Of a stretch of DNA of 64,000 nucleotides, positions 36,867-46,228 are shown piece by piece (the stretch's first letter is position 1; every line of letters begins with the position of its first letter). Source of the DNA: Aromatoleum diolicum (GTDB lineage Bacteria; Pseudomonadota; Gammaproteobacteria; Burkholderiales; Rhodocyclaceae); the NCBI RefSeq assembly GCF_012910955.1, contig NZ_WTVQ01000013.1, positions 51,233-115,232 of the forward strand. The letters are read 5' to 3'. The notes under the pieces are model-generated. The model made no database searches, was not told where the DNA came from, and saw nothing but the letters and a program-made list of their open reading frames with translations. A program made the translations under genes and the position numbers.

Positions 36867-38650
36867 ACGGCGTGGATAAGTTCTACGCGGAATATTCCGC
36901 GTGCAGCATTTGCAAGATGGATCGCCCGCGCGCGTGAGAGGTCAGCTGCCGTGAGGCGGGCCTCTTTCGCTTTTCCTTGGTTCAACAGTTTGCGGCGATA
37001 AATGCCGTCCAGCGCTCCGCTTTCGAGTGGGGGGGTGAGCAAGTACGCCTCCCCGAGGTCAAGGAACACGTTGCTGCGCGCGCCTTCCGCCAGTTCCCCG
37101 TGCTCATTGAGGAACAATGCATCGAAGTGACCGTCGGCCATGACGCGCCGCAGTTCGGTGTCGTAGAACTTGCGCGCGGTCGTCTTGTGTCGCAGCAAGG
37201 GATCACGACTCGAGACACGCATGCTCGAGACAACAACCGTCGGAAGCGCATCCTGCGGCGGGGTCTCAAGCGCGGTGGACGAAATGCTGAACCGGCCCTC
37301 GGGATCCAGAATCAGCCGTACGCGCTGTGGTCCGTGCTGAGCGGCGGCGGCATTTTCCAGCGCCGAACGCACAGCGTCGAGATCCAGTACAAAACCAAAT
37401 GTCTCGGCGGACTTGGCAAGGCGAGTCAGGTGCAGTTCGAGCAGCGGATACCGCACCGGGGCATCGGGTTCGCAGCGCAAGGTCTCTATCAGACCGAAAC
37501 CCGCTTTCAGATCGGTCAGAAAACGTCCCTTCAGCAAGGATTCCGCCCATTCCGCCTGCGGCTCCGAATCCGCGACGATCCCACTACCCAAACCAAGCCG
37601 GGCTTGCCCTTCGGCGTCGATCTCGAGTGTTCGGATCGGCACACTGAAGCGGAAATCTCCATCCGGTGCAATCCAGCCCAGCGCCCCGCAGTAAAGCCCG
37701 CGAGGCGCCGATTCGAGCTCGTGAATCACTTGCATCGCACGGATCTTGGGCGCACCGGTAACCGAACCGCAGGGGAACAGCGCACGGAAAATCTCCGGCA
37801 GCTTGGCTGAGACTGGTTCGGCAACCACCGTCGAAGTCATTTGCCAGACGCTGGGATAAGGCTCGATCTCGCACAGACGTTCGACCCGCACTCCGCCGCT
37901 CGGGGCCAGACGGCCGAGATCGTTGCGGATGAGGTCGACGATCATGATGTTTTCGGCGCGATTCTTTTCCGATTCGGCAAGGGCTTGCGGATCGCTATCG
38001 CGTGCGGCAGTGCCTTTCATCGGACGACACACCAGACGGGAGCCGTGCCGTTCGACAAACAGCTCGGGCGAGCGCGACAGGATCGCACCATCCGAATGGC
38101 GTATCAGCGTGCCGTGGCGCACCGGTTGCGCGAGGCGCAGCGCTTGGTAAAGCGCGAGCGGACTGCCATACGCGCATCCGGTAAGCGCAAGCGTGAAATT
38201 CACTTGGTAGCAGTCGCCGGCATCGATCAGCTCACGAATGCGCGATACCGCGCTGCAATAATCGATTTCCGACAGGCTGTGCCTGATATCCGCGACGCCG
38301 GCAAGAAGTTGATGCTCTTCCTGTGATGACAAGGCATGTTCGATGCGATCGGACGTCTGTGTCGCCGACATGCGCTCGGCGCGCCGAAAAATCCAGGCCG
38401 TGAGCAAAGGGACGTACCCATCCGGCAGCAGGGGGGCCAGTCGTGGCTCCAAAGCATAGCCCAGTTCATAGCTTGCCGCGACGGCGACCCAGTGCCCCTT
38501 GGCACCTGCGGCAGCGATCGCCGCAAAGGCGTCCTGCAGGCCGTCCACGGCATCACAACGGATGCAGGATTCCAGTTCGTCAAGCAGCAGATCGCCGCTG
38601 TCGTCGAGATTGTCGTCAAACAGGGCAAAATTGCGGAATTCGTCAAACAT
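36860..38650 (-). CDS. pabBC: Fused aminodeoxychorismate synthase I / aminodeoxychorismate lyase
   Basis: A 596-residue fusion for p-aminobenzoate (folate) synthesis. Residues about 1-350 are PabB-like chorismate-binding domain (PMKGTAARD, NIMIVDLIRNDLGR, GSVTGAPKIRAMQVI). Residues about 370-596 are a class IV aminotransferase fold like PabC (KTTARKFYDTE with the PLP Lys, EGARSNVFLDLG). It adds ammonia to chorismate and removes pyruvate. The frame is open up to 38926, but the extra part lacks homology, so ATG 38650 is used. Confidence 0.9.
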   Translation of the reverse strand: MFDEFRNFALFDDNLDDSGDLLLDELESCIRCDAVDGLQDAFAAIAAAGAKGHWVAVAASYELGYALEPRLAPLLPDGYVPLLTAWIFRRAERMSATQTSDRIEHALSSQEEHQLLAGVADIRHSLSEIDYCSAVSRIRELIDAGDCYQVNFTLALTGCAYGSPLALYQALRLAQPVRHGTLIRHSDGAILSRSPELFVERHGSRLVCRPMKGTAARDSDPQALAESEKNRAENIMIVDLIRNDLGRLAPSGGVRVERLCEIEPYPSVWQMTSTVVAEPVSAKLPEIFRALFPCGSVTGAPKIRAMQVIHELESAPRGLYCGALGWIAPDGDFRFSVPIRTLEIDAEGQARLGLGSGIVADSEPQAEWAESLLKGRFLTDLKAGFGLIETLRCEPDAPVRYPLLELHLTRLAKSAETFGFVLDLDAVRSALENAAAAQHGPQRVRLILDPEGRFSISSTALETPPQDALPTVVVSSMRVSSRDPLLRHKTTARKFYDTELRRVMADGHFDALFLNEHGELAEGARSNVFLDLGEAYLLTPPLESGALDGIYRRKLLNQGKAKEARLTAADLSRARAIHLANAARGIFRVELIHAVQ

Positions 38651-38951
38651 GCAGAGGCTCGGAGCGTGGCGTACTGTATCGGCTGCCGCAGACGGGGCAC
38701 CGTCGGTGTTGCGAGTGGGAGAAGGGCTGTCAGAATGCGGGCGAATGTTAGCCGAAACAAACCTGTACCCACCCATCGGATCGTTGGGATGGCGCGCCAA
38801 AGTAGAAAAATCATTCCCGGTCGCCGGTTGCGTGTCGACCAATTTTTTGAATTGCTGCAAAATATTAATTTGTATGGCATTGTAATGGCCGGATGGAATA
38901 TGATTGCGTGATGTATAAAATCCCACCCCGCAATCAGGTATTGACTGACCG
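38651..38951. other. Intergenic region between divergent pabBC and PAS-GGDEF genes
   Basis: About 300 bases without a convincing gene. The pabBC-proximal half has high GC; about 38840-38930 is AT-rich with several A/T runs, and probably contains the promoter of the GGDEF gene. I see no palindromic operator, RNA gene or repeat. An in-frame upstream extension of pabBC covers most of it but shows no protein character. Confidence 0.5.
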
Positions 38952-40202
38952 ATGATTCATCCCCGTCTGTCGCTGACGATCTTCCTGGTGCTGGCATTTG
39001 TTTCACTTACCGCTGTCGGGCTCTGGATGCTCGACGGGGTGTTCGCCGCAGGCGAATTTGCGCAGTCATCCAAAACCCCATACAACGTCTTCGTCCCTTT
39101 CCTGGCGGTGTCGCTAGCCCTGCTGGCGATGGTTGTTGCGTGGGCTGTGTGGCCGCTGCTGGGCACGGCGCGGAGCGACGCATCGACACAGGTGTTTGCC
39201 GATGCAGGACGACGCGGCATTGGCGGTCCAGTTGCGGCCGACCGGGCTTCTGCGAACTCGAGCGGCGGTTTTCCTTTTCCCGTGAACGAATATTCGCTGC
39301 ATACCTACAAGGCGGCCGTCGATCACGCACCGGCGGCGATCATGATCACCAACGCCCGCGGGCGTATCGAATATGTGAATGAGACTTTTCTCAGGAGCTC
39401 GGGGTATACGCGTGAGGAGGTGATCGGGCGAAGCCCTGCAATGTTCAAATCGGGGCACACGAAAATCGAGGTGTACACCGACCTGTGGCAGACCATACTT
39501 TCAGGAAAAATCTGGCGCGGGGAGGTCCGCAACCGGCGCAAGAACGGCGATGAGTACTGGGAAAACATGGCGATCTCCCCTCTGCGCGACCACTTTGGAC
39601 GCGTTTCGCATTTTGTTGCAGTGCGGGAGGATGTCACCGAGCGCAGAGGGCGGGAAGAGGATCTGCGCCAGTTGGCGCAGATCGACCCGCTGACCGGTAT
39701 CGGCAATCGTCGCTACCTGGTCGAACGCGCTGAGCACGAACGGCTGCGTGCGGAGCGCTTTGGGCAACCGCTGGCATTGCTGATGCTGGATATCGATCAC
39801 TTCAAGAAAATCAACGACCGGCATGGCCATGCGGCTGGGGACGAGGCGATCTGCACGGTTGCACGCACCTGCATTGAAGGGGTACGCGAGATCGACATCG
39901 TGGGACGATACGGTGGCGAAGAATTTGTCATTTTATTGCCGGGCACCACGCTTGAAGGTGGCCGGGAACTGGCCGAACGTCTGCGTCAGCGCATTGCGGG
40001 GATAGAACTCACGGATTCCGAAGGAACGTCTTTCGGGCTGACGGCAAGTGTCGGACTGGCTAGCTTCCAGAAGGGCGACCAACTGGAACAAATGCTGGCC
40101 TCCGCCGATGCGGCGCTTTACCGGGCCAAGAGTCTGGGGCGCAACCGTGTCGTCGCGGTGATGGACTGTCTGGATGGTGCACCACCCGCTGACGTCCAGT
40201 GA
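38952..40202 (+). CDS. Membrane-bound PAS-GGDEF diguanylate cyclase
   Basis: A 416-residue protein with two N-terminal helices (about 7-29 and 47-69), a PAS domain (about 115-235, IMITNARGRIEYVNETF and RRKNGDEYWENM) and a GGDEF domain (about 245-405). The active site reads GGEEF, so it should make cyclic di-GMP. RxxD (REID) lies five residues before it, the product-inhibition I-site. It is a single gene; the signal sensed by the PAS domain is unknown. Confidence 0.9.
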   Translation: MIHPRLSLTIFLVLAFVSLTAVGLWMLDGVFAAGEFAQSSKTPYNVFVPFLAVSLALLAMVVAWAVWPLLGTARSDASTQVFADAGRRGIGGPVAADRASANSSGGFPFPVNEYSLHTYKAAVDHAPAAIMITNARGRIEYVNETFLRSSGYTREEVIGRSPAMFKSGHTKIEVYTDLWQTILSGKIWRGEVRNRRKNGDEYWENMAISPLRDHFGRVSHFVAVREDVTERRGREEDLRQLAQIDPLTGIGNRRYLVERAEHERLRAERFGQPLALLMLDIDHFKKINDRHGHAAGDEAICTVARTCIEGVREIDIVGRYGGEEFVILLPGTTLEGGRELAERLRQRIAGIELTDSEGTSFGLTASVGLASFQKGDQLEQMLASADAALYRAKSLGRNRVVAVMDCLDGAPPADVQ

Positions 40203-40232
40203 CGCGGTTCATTGATCGCGTGGTCACGATTT

Positions 40233-43200
40233 TCAGTGGAAATCCCGGCTTTGTGCATCAAGGGCGCCGAGCAGGGCCGAGTGGTCGACGACCCGGCTTG
40301 CCAGCAGGTGTATCACATCCCCCTGGCGGCTGATTTGTCCGAATACTCCCAATAATCGCGCGCCCAGCAATTCCCTGCGCTGACGTTCGAGGAGTTCCGG
40401 CCGGACGATCACGTTGGCGAGACCCGTCTCATCCTCGAGGGTCATGAACAGCGTTCCCTTGGCGGTACCGGGCCGCTGCCGGCAGGTCACGATGCCGGCA
40501 GCACGCGCCAGCTTGCGGTCCGGGCAGGTGGCGATTTCGGCCGCGGAGAGAAAGCGCATCGCGCTGAGGCGTGATCGCAGCAGGGCAAGGGGGTGGCGAC
40601 CGAGCGTGAAGCCGAGCCGGGCGTAGTCGGCGATCAATTCCTGGGCTTCGGTAGGGGCTGCAAGCTTTGCTGCAGTTTCCGTCACCGGTGCGCCATACAA
40701 CACGCCGCTTGCCGGCTGCCCGCCGGCCGCCTGCCATAGTGCTTGGCGACGATGTCCGGCCAAATTTTCCAGTGCGCCCGCCATGGCCAGCATTTTCAGC
40801 TCACCCGCATCCAGTTCTGCACGCAGGGCGAGATCGACGACGCTGGCGAAGGGATATGCCGCACGTGCCGTTGCGATACGTGTAGCGGCGTCGCTCCCGA
40901 AACCCTTGACCAGGTGCAGACCGAGTCGCACGGCAGCAGCCGGTGATTCGCCGTCGCGTTCCAGCGTGCAGTCCCAGTCGCTGACAAGGACGTCCACGCC
41001 GCGTACCGTCACACCGTGGCGGCGAGCGTCCTGAATCAGTTGCGAAGGCGAGTAGAAGCCCATTGGCTGGCTGTTGAGCAGGCCGCACAGAAAGGTGGCT
41101 GGCTCGAAACGTTTGAGCCAGGCGGAGAAATACACCAGCAGCGCAAAGCTCGCCGCATGCGATTCGGGGAATCCATAGCTGCCGAAACCTTCGATCTGGT
41201 TGCACAGACGTTCAGCGAATTCTGCACGGTAACCGCGCTCTGCCATGCCGGTGAGCAGTTTCGTTCGGTAGCGTTCGAGCTCGCCCTGGCGCCGCCACGC
41301 GCCCATGGCCCGGCGCAGCTGGTCGGCGTCGCCGGGCGTGAAACCGGCGACGACAACGGCAAGCTGCATCACCTGTTCCTGAAAGATCGGTATGCCGAGG
41401 GTGCGTTCGAGCACGCGGCGCACGCCAGCGGGCTGGCCTGTTTCCGGATTGTTGCCGACTTCGGCGCGCACGCGTGGTGTTGCAGTGGCTACTTGGCTGG
41501 AAGGGGGAGAATCCGGTTGGGGATAGTCGATTGCTTCGCCGCGTTCCTTACGCGCTCGCGCATCGAGGTAGGGATGCACCATCCCGCCCTGGATCGGCCC
41601 CGGACGCACGATTGCGACCTCGACGACCAGATCGTAAAAGCAGTGAGGCTTGAGCCGCGGCAGCATCGTCATCTGGGCGCGCGATTCGACCTGGAAGACG
41701 CCGACCGAATCGGCCTGGGCAAGCATCGCGTACACCGCCGGCTCTTCGCGCGGGATGTCGGCGAGGGTGAATTCCCGGCCATGCCATGCTGACATCATTG
41801 CCAGGCTGCGCCGTAGTGCCGACAGCATGCCGAGGGCGAGCACATCCACCTTGAGCAGCCCCAGGGTGTCGAGATCGTCCTTGTCCCACTGGATGACGGT
41901 ACGTTCGGGCATCGCGGCATTCTCGATCGGTACCAGTTCGTCGAGCCGGCCGTGCGCAATGACGAAACCGCCGACGTGCTGCGAAAGATGACGCGGAAAA
42001 CCGATCAATTCATGGGTCAGGACGACGAGGCGCTGGACGGTGGGACTTGCTGGATCGAATCCGGCTTCCTGCAGGCGTTCGGGGAGGATGCGACGGCCAT
42101 CGAACCAGAAATGGTCGCGCGTGAGCCGTTCGATCTGCGTCAGCGGAAAACCGAGGGCGCGCCCGACGTCGCGCAGTGCGCTGCGTGCCCGGTAGCGGAT
42201 CACGGTGGCGGCCAGCGCGGCACGCTCTCTGCCGTATTTGGCGTAAAGGTACTGGATGACTTCCTCGCGCCGGTCGTGCTCGAAGTCGACATCGATGTCC
42301 GGCGGCTCGTTGCGCTCTTTCGAGATGAAGCGCTCGACCAGCATGATGCCGAGTTCCGGATTGACCTCGGTGATGCCCAGTGTCCAGCACACCACCGAGT
42401 TCGCCGCCGAGCCGCGGCCCTGGCACAGGATGCCGCGGCTGCGGGCGAAGCGCACGATGTCGTGCACAGTCAGGAAATAGGCCTCGAAGCCGAGCTCCGT
42501 GATCAGCGTGAGTTCGTGTTCGATCTGTGCGCGCACTTGCCCGGGAGCAGGGTCGCCATGCGCCTGCCGATAACGCCAGCGCAGGCCGTCCTCGACCAGC
42601 CGGCGTAGCCAGCTCGTCGGGGTTTCTCCTGCCGGAACGAGTTCTGAGGGGTATTCGTAGCGCAGTTCGTCCAGACGGAATCGGCAACGCGCCGCGACCC
42701 GCAGCGTTTCGGCAAGCAGTGCGGGGGGATAGCGGCGGGCGAGTGTCGCGCGATCATGCAGGCGGCGCTCGGCGTTCGCAGCGAGCTGCCGGCCGGCCTC
42801 AGCAACGGTGGTGTGCAGACGGGTGGCGGTGAGCACATCGGCGAGTGGTCGTCGCGCGGCATCGTGCATCAATGCGCCGCTCGCCGCGACGGATGGCAGG
42901 CCCGCTTCGCGGGCAATCGCCTGCAGGGCAGCGAGCCGTGCGGCGTCGTCCGGGCCGCAAGCAAGTTCGATCGCGAGCCATGCCGCACCGGGAAAACGCT
43001 CGCCCAGCCAGCGTCCGTCGGCTGCCAGCGCGCTGTGCTCCGGCGAACCATCGTCCGGTGGCAGCAGCAAGGCGAGACAGCCGGGCAGCCCCACCTCGAG
43101 ATCGGCGCGGACAAGGTGGTAGCGGCCTTTCTCGGCGGCCCGCCGTCCGATGCTGATAAGTCGTGCAAGCCGACCATAGGCCGCACGGTCAGTTGCCAGC

Positions 43201-43469
43201 AGCACCACCCGCGGCCCGTCGATGAGCCGGATTTCAGTGCCGACGATCAAGGTTAACGGTAGAGCGCAGCGGCCAATCTCACGATGCGCACGCACTACAC
43301 CCGCAAGCGAGCATTCGTCGGTGATCGCCAGCGCGTCATATCCGAGTTCTGCAGCGCGGACCACGAACTCCTCCGGATGGGAAGCGCCACGCTGAAAGCT
43401 GAAATTCGTAAGGCAGTGAAGTTCGGCGTAGCCCAGAGCCCTGTCGGATGGCGAGTTGATACTGTTCAT
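40233..43469 (-). CDS. dnaE2: Error-prone DNA polymerase ImuC/DnaE2
   Basis: A 1078-residue C-family polymerase of the SOS mutasome. PHP domain at the start (ELHCLTNFSFQRGASHPEE, ALAITDECSLAGVVRA), catalytic Asp residues in PPDIDVDFEH near residue 390, and an OB-fold near the C-terminus. DnaE2 works with ImuA and ImuB in induced mutagenesis and translesion synthesis. ATG 43469 lies inside a perfect LexA box, with TATACT six bases upstream of it; the transcript may be leaderless. ImuA/ImuB are encoded 4 kb away. Confidence 0.95.
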   Translation of the reverse strand: MNSINSPSDRALGYAELHCLTNFSFQRGASHPEEFVVRAAELGYDALAITDECSLAGVVRAHREIGRCALPLTLIVGTEIRLIDGPRVVLLATDRAAYGRLARLISIGRRAAEKGRYHLVRADLEVGLPGCLALLLPPDDGSPEHSALAADGRWLGERFPGAAWLAIELACGPDDAARLAALQAIAREAGLPSVAASGALMHDAARRPLADVLTATRLHTTVAEAGRQLAANAERRLHDRATLARRYPPALLAETLRVAARCRFRLDELRYEYPSELVPAGETPTSWLRRLVEDGLRWRYRQAHGDPAPGQVRAQIEHELTLITELGFEAYFLTVHDIVRFARSRGILCQGRGSAANSVVCWTLGITEVNPELGIMLVERFISKERNEPPDIDVDFEHDRREEVIQYLYAKYGRERAALAATVIRYRARSALRDVGRALGFPLTQIERLTRDHFWFDGRRILPERLQEAGFDPASPTVQRLVVLTHELIGFPRHLSQHVGGFVIAHGRLDELVPIENAAMPERTVIQWDKDDLDTLGLLKVDVLALGMLSALRRSLAMMSAWHGREFTLADIPREEPAVYAMLAQADSVGVFQVESRAQMTMLPRLKPHCFYDLVVEVAIVRPGPIQGGMVHPYLDARARKERGEAIDYPQPDSPPSSQVATATPRVRAEVGNNPETGQPAGVRRVLERTLGIPIFQEQVMQLAVVVAGFTPGDADQLRRAMGAWRRQGELERYRTKLLTGMAERGYRAEFAERLCNQIEGFGSYGFPESHAASFALLVYFSAWLKRFEPATFLCGLLNSQPMGFYSPSQLIQDARRHGVTVRGVDVLVSDWDCTLERDGESPAAAVRLGLHLVKGFGSDAATRIATARAAYPFASVVDLALRAELDAGELKMLAMAGALENLAGHRRQALWQAAGGQPASGVLYGAPVTETAAKLAAPTEAQELIADYARLGFTLGRHPLALLRSRLSAMRFLSAAEIATCPDRKLARAAGIVTCRQRPGTAKGTLFMTLEDETGLANVIVRPELLERQRRELLGARLLGVFGQISRQGDVIHLLASRVVDHSALLGALDAQSRDFH

Positions 43470-43477
43470 AAATACAG
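43462..43477 (-). promoter_or_regulatory. LexA (SOS) box at the dnaE2 start
   Basis: CTGT (43462-43465), eight bases, ACAG (43474-43477): a perfect CTGT-N8-ACAG SOS box. It covers the start codon of dnaE2 (43469-43467) and overlaps TATACT (43481-43476), so bound LexA would block the promoter. The divergent yaiI gene starts 124 bases away and might share control. Confidence 0.85.
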
Positions 43478-43600
43478 TATAGCGTCCATCCCGGTATGAT
43501 TCGCGATGCGATGCGATCGCGCCATTCGGTGTGTTTTCGGTAACAATGAGATCGGTCGGTGCCGACTCCGGCCGCGACCATGAGCATGGAGCGACGAACG

Positions 43601-44053
43601 ATGCAGATCTGGGTCGACGCCGATGCCTGTCCAAAGGCGATCAAGGAAATCCTGTACCGCGCAGCCGAGCGACTTGGCATCCCATTGACGCTGGTGGCAA
43701 ACCAGCCGCTGTTTCCGCCCCGTTCTCCATGGATCAAGACGTTGCAGGTGCCGGCCGGCTTCGACGTGGCGGACAACGAGATCGTCAGACGACTGGCGGA
43801 GGGCGATCTGGTCGTTACCGCAGACATTCCGCTGGCGGCGGAGGTGATTGCGTGTGGTGGTCACGCACTCAATCCGCGCGGGGAGTTCTATTCAACGGAG
43901 AACATCCGCGAACTACTGAACCTGCGCGATTTCATGGATACCCTGCGTTCGACCGGGGTACAGACCGGCGGTCCGTCGGCATTAAGCCAGAACGACCGGC
44001 AGGTGTTTGCGAACCGTCTCGACCAGTTTCTGGCTCGCCACGGTCCGCGCTGA
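43601..44053 (+). CDS. yaiI: YaiI/YqxD family protein (DUF188)
   Basis: A 150-residue protein of the UPF0178/DUF188 family, with a PIN-like fold judged from its motifs: [18 protein letters not shown] at the start and [12 protein letters not shown] and [10 protein letters not shown] later. Conserved Asp residues suggest a nuclease, but the activity is unknown. ATG 43601 was chosen because homologues begin with this strand and GGAG lies at 43588-43591. It is divergent from dnaE2 across an SOS box. Confidence 0.88.
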   Translation: MQIWVDADACPKAIKEILYRAAERLGIPLTLVANQPLFPPRSPWIKTLQVPAGFDVADNEIVRRLAEGDLVVTADIPLAAEVIACGGHALNPRGEFYSTENIRELLNLRDFMDTLRSTGVQTGGPSALSQNDRQVFANRLDQFLARHGPR

Positions 44054-44055
44054 GC

Positions 44056-44312
44056 AAGTCCTTCGCTTATCCCCACTCTCCGTGAGCAGTCCTGTGGACA
44101 AGTTGTGGGGATACGCCGCAGACGACTGAACCGTAAGGAAATGTTGCGTCTGCACAAAAATGAGGCAGCTGCGCAACGGGCATTCGTAACAAGTCCTTCA
44201 TTTATCCCCACCGGACGTGGGCAGTCTTGTGGACAACTTGTGGGGACACAGTGCAGGGTACTGATGCGAAAGGAAATGTTGTGTCTGCGCAAAAATGAGG
44301 CATCGGCACAAC
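44056..44312. repeat. Two tandem copies of a 122-bp intergenic element with DnaA-box-like motifs
   Basis: Copy 1 is 44056-44177 and copy 2 is 44191-44312, a period of 135 bases. Each has TTATCCCCA (44067, 44202), TGTGGACAA (44093, 44228) and TGTGGGGA (44104, 44239), all close to the DnaA box TTATCCACA or its complement. A conserved second half follows, beginning AAGGAAATGTTG and containing CAAAAATGAGGCA. Similarity is imperfect but continuous. It fills most of the 333-base gap between yaiI and the M61 peptidase. No ORF or tRNA is seen inside. Confidence 0.75.
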
Positions 44313-44386
44313 AATCTCTGTAATCGTGTGGATGTCTCGCTCCGGGCTAGAATTCCAAGTTCATTGCCCGATTCACGGAATTGTCG

Positions 44387-46198
44387 ATGCCCGGCCAACC
44401 CCCTGTCTGCTACACCATTGCCCCGCGCCACCCCGAGGCACACCTGTTTGAAGTGAGCTGTACGGTTAGCGCTCCCGATCCGGCCGGGCAGGTCTTCCGT
44501 CTGCCGGCCTGGATCCCCGGCAGCTACATGATCCGGGAGTTCGCGCGCAACATCGTAACCTTGCGGGCGGAGTCCGACGGCAAGCCGATCGCGGTTGAGA
44601 AACTCGACAAACATACCTGGCGTGCCGCTCGGGTAGCGCGGGGTCGAGCGCTGACGCTGACCTACGAAGTCTATGCGTGGGATCTGTCAGTACGTGCAGC
44701 GCATCTTGATGCGACACATGGCTTCTTCAACGGCACCAGCGTGTTCCTCACGGTGGAAGGGCAGACCGACCAGCCATGTGTCGTGGACTTGCTCCCGCCA
44801 TCCGGGCGCGAGCAGCAGGGCTGGAAAGTTGCCACGACCCTGCCGCGACCAGCAGGCGAACTTCTTGCAGCGCCGCCAATGGGGTTCGGACTCTACCGGG
44901 CTGCCAACTACGATGAACTGGTCGATCACCCGGTCGAGATGGGGACCTTCTCCCATGCACGCTTCGAGGCCGCTGGGGTGCCACACGAAATCGCATTGAC
45001 TGGATGTCATGACTGCGATACCGAACGCCTGTGTGCGGATTTGTCGCGCATCTGCGCCTGGCAGATCGAACTGTTCGGGGCTCCGGCTCCGGTGGATCGA
45101 TATCTGTTCCTGACCATGGTCGTCGGTGACGGCTACGGCGGACTGGAGCACCGCGCCTCAACTGCGCTGCTGACTAGCCGTGCCGACCTGCCGTATCGTG
45201 GCATGAGCGACGCCTCGGACGGCTACAAGACCTTCCTCGGGTTGTGCAGCCACGAATATTTCCACACTTGGAACATCAAGCGCATCAAGCCGGCGGTCTT
45301 TGCGCCCTACGATCTGGCTAGCGAAAACTATACGCGCCTGCTGTGGGCTTTCGAAGGCTTCACGTCCTACTATGACGACCTCGCGCTGGTACGCTCCGGC
45401 GTGATTTCGGTCGAGGATTACCTCGGACTGCTCGGCAAAACGGTATCGAACGTCCTGCGCGGCAGCGGACGCCTGAAGCAGAGCGTTGCGGAATCGTCTT
45501 TCGACGCCTGGATCAAGTACTACCGGCAGGATGAAAACGCCCCGAATGCGGTCGTCAGCTATTACGCCAAGGGTGCGTTGATCGCGCTGGCATTGGACCT
45601 GCAATTGCGTGCAGCAAGTGCCGGGCAGGTGAGTCTTGACGACGTGATGCGGCTGTTGTGGCAGCGGCATGGACTGACCGGGCAAGGCGTGGAGGAAGAC
45701 GGCCTGTTCGCGCTGGTCGAGGAGGTGGGCGAGGGTGGCAGGAAAGGCCTCGGGCGGCGGCTTTCGCGATGGTTGAGGGACGCCGTCGAGGGCACTGACG
45801 ATCTGCCACTCGAAGCACTGATCAAACCGTTCGGCGTCGAATATCGCGCCGAAGCAGGGGGCAAGGGGCCGACGCTGGGGGTGAAAGTCGCGGGTGGCAA
45901 TGGCGAGGCAAAGCTTGCAAGTGTGTTCGACGGTGGTCCGGCGCAACGCAGCGGCCTCTCGGCTGGCGACGTGCTGGTGGCCATGGATGGTCTAAAGCTT
46001 ACTGCCACGTCGCTTGAGGCCCAACTCGCGCGCCGCAGGCCGGGCGAACGCGTCGAAATCCATGCGTTCCGCCGCGACGAACTGATGCGTTTCGATGTTG
46101 AACTAGCATCGGCGCCCGCAGATACGGTGAAACTTGCGGCCGCCAAGAAGGCTTCGGCAACGATGCGCAACTTGCGCAAGGGCTGGCTGGGCGCTTGA
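44387..46198 (+). CDS. M61-family glycyl aminopeptidase with PDZ domain
   Basis: A 603-residue zinc peptidase. The N-terminal beta-domain (about 1-170) is followed by the catalytic domain with GYGGLEHRAS, the M61 hallmark, and HEYFH (about residue 290), the HExxH zinc motif; FEGFTSYYDD carries the third ligand Glu. A PDZ domain lies near 490-575 (FDGGPAQRSGLSAGDVLVAMDG). No signal peptide is present, so cytoplasmic action is expected. ATG 44387 is used; a TTG at 44381 is possible. Confidence 0.9.
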   Translation: MPGQPPVCYTIAPRHPEAHLFEVSCTVSAPDPAGQVFRLPAWIPGSYMIREFARNIVTLRAESDGKPIAVEKLDKHTWRAARVARGRALTLTYEVYAWDLSVRAAHLDATHGFFNGTSVFLTVEGQTDQPCVVDLLPPSGREQQGWKVATTLPRPAGELLAAPPMGFGLYRAANYDELVDHPVEMGTFSHARFEAAGVPHEIALTGCHDCDTERLCADLSRICAWQIELFGAPAPVDRYLFLTMVVGDGYGGLEHRASTALLTSRADLPYRGMSDASDGYKTFLGLCSHEYFHTWNIKRIKPAVFAPYDLASENYTRLLWAFEGFTSYYDDLALVRSGVISVEDYLGLLGKTVSNVLRGSGRLKQSVAESSFDAWIKYYRQDENAPNAVVSYYAKGALIALALDLQLRAASAGQVSLDDVMRLLWQRHGLTGQGVEEDGLFALVEEVGEGGRKGLGRRLSRWLRDAVEGTDDLPLEALIKPFGVEYRAEAGGKGPTLGVKVAGGNGEAKLASVFDGGPAQRSGLSAGDVLVAMDGLKLTATSLEAQLARRRPGERVEIHAFRRDELMRFDVELASAPADTVKLAAAKKASATMRNLRKGWLGA

Positions 46199-46228
46199 TG
46201 AAGGCGCGGTGGGGCGGTATGCCCGGTC

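Noticed and set aside
38651..38926. N-terminal extension of the PabB-PabC fusion or a separate small gene
   Set aside because: The frame is open but lacks protein-like composition, and homologues begin at the internal Met at 38650.
44056..44312. CRISPR array
   Set aside because: There are only two units, each 122 bases and diverged along the whole length, with no spacer-repeat structure and no cas genes.
44056..44312. Chromosomal replication origin
   Set aside because: DnaA-like motifs are one or two bases off consensus, and dnaA, dnaN, gidA or parAB are not nearby. Titration or another role remains possible.
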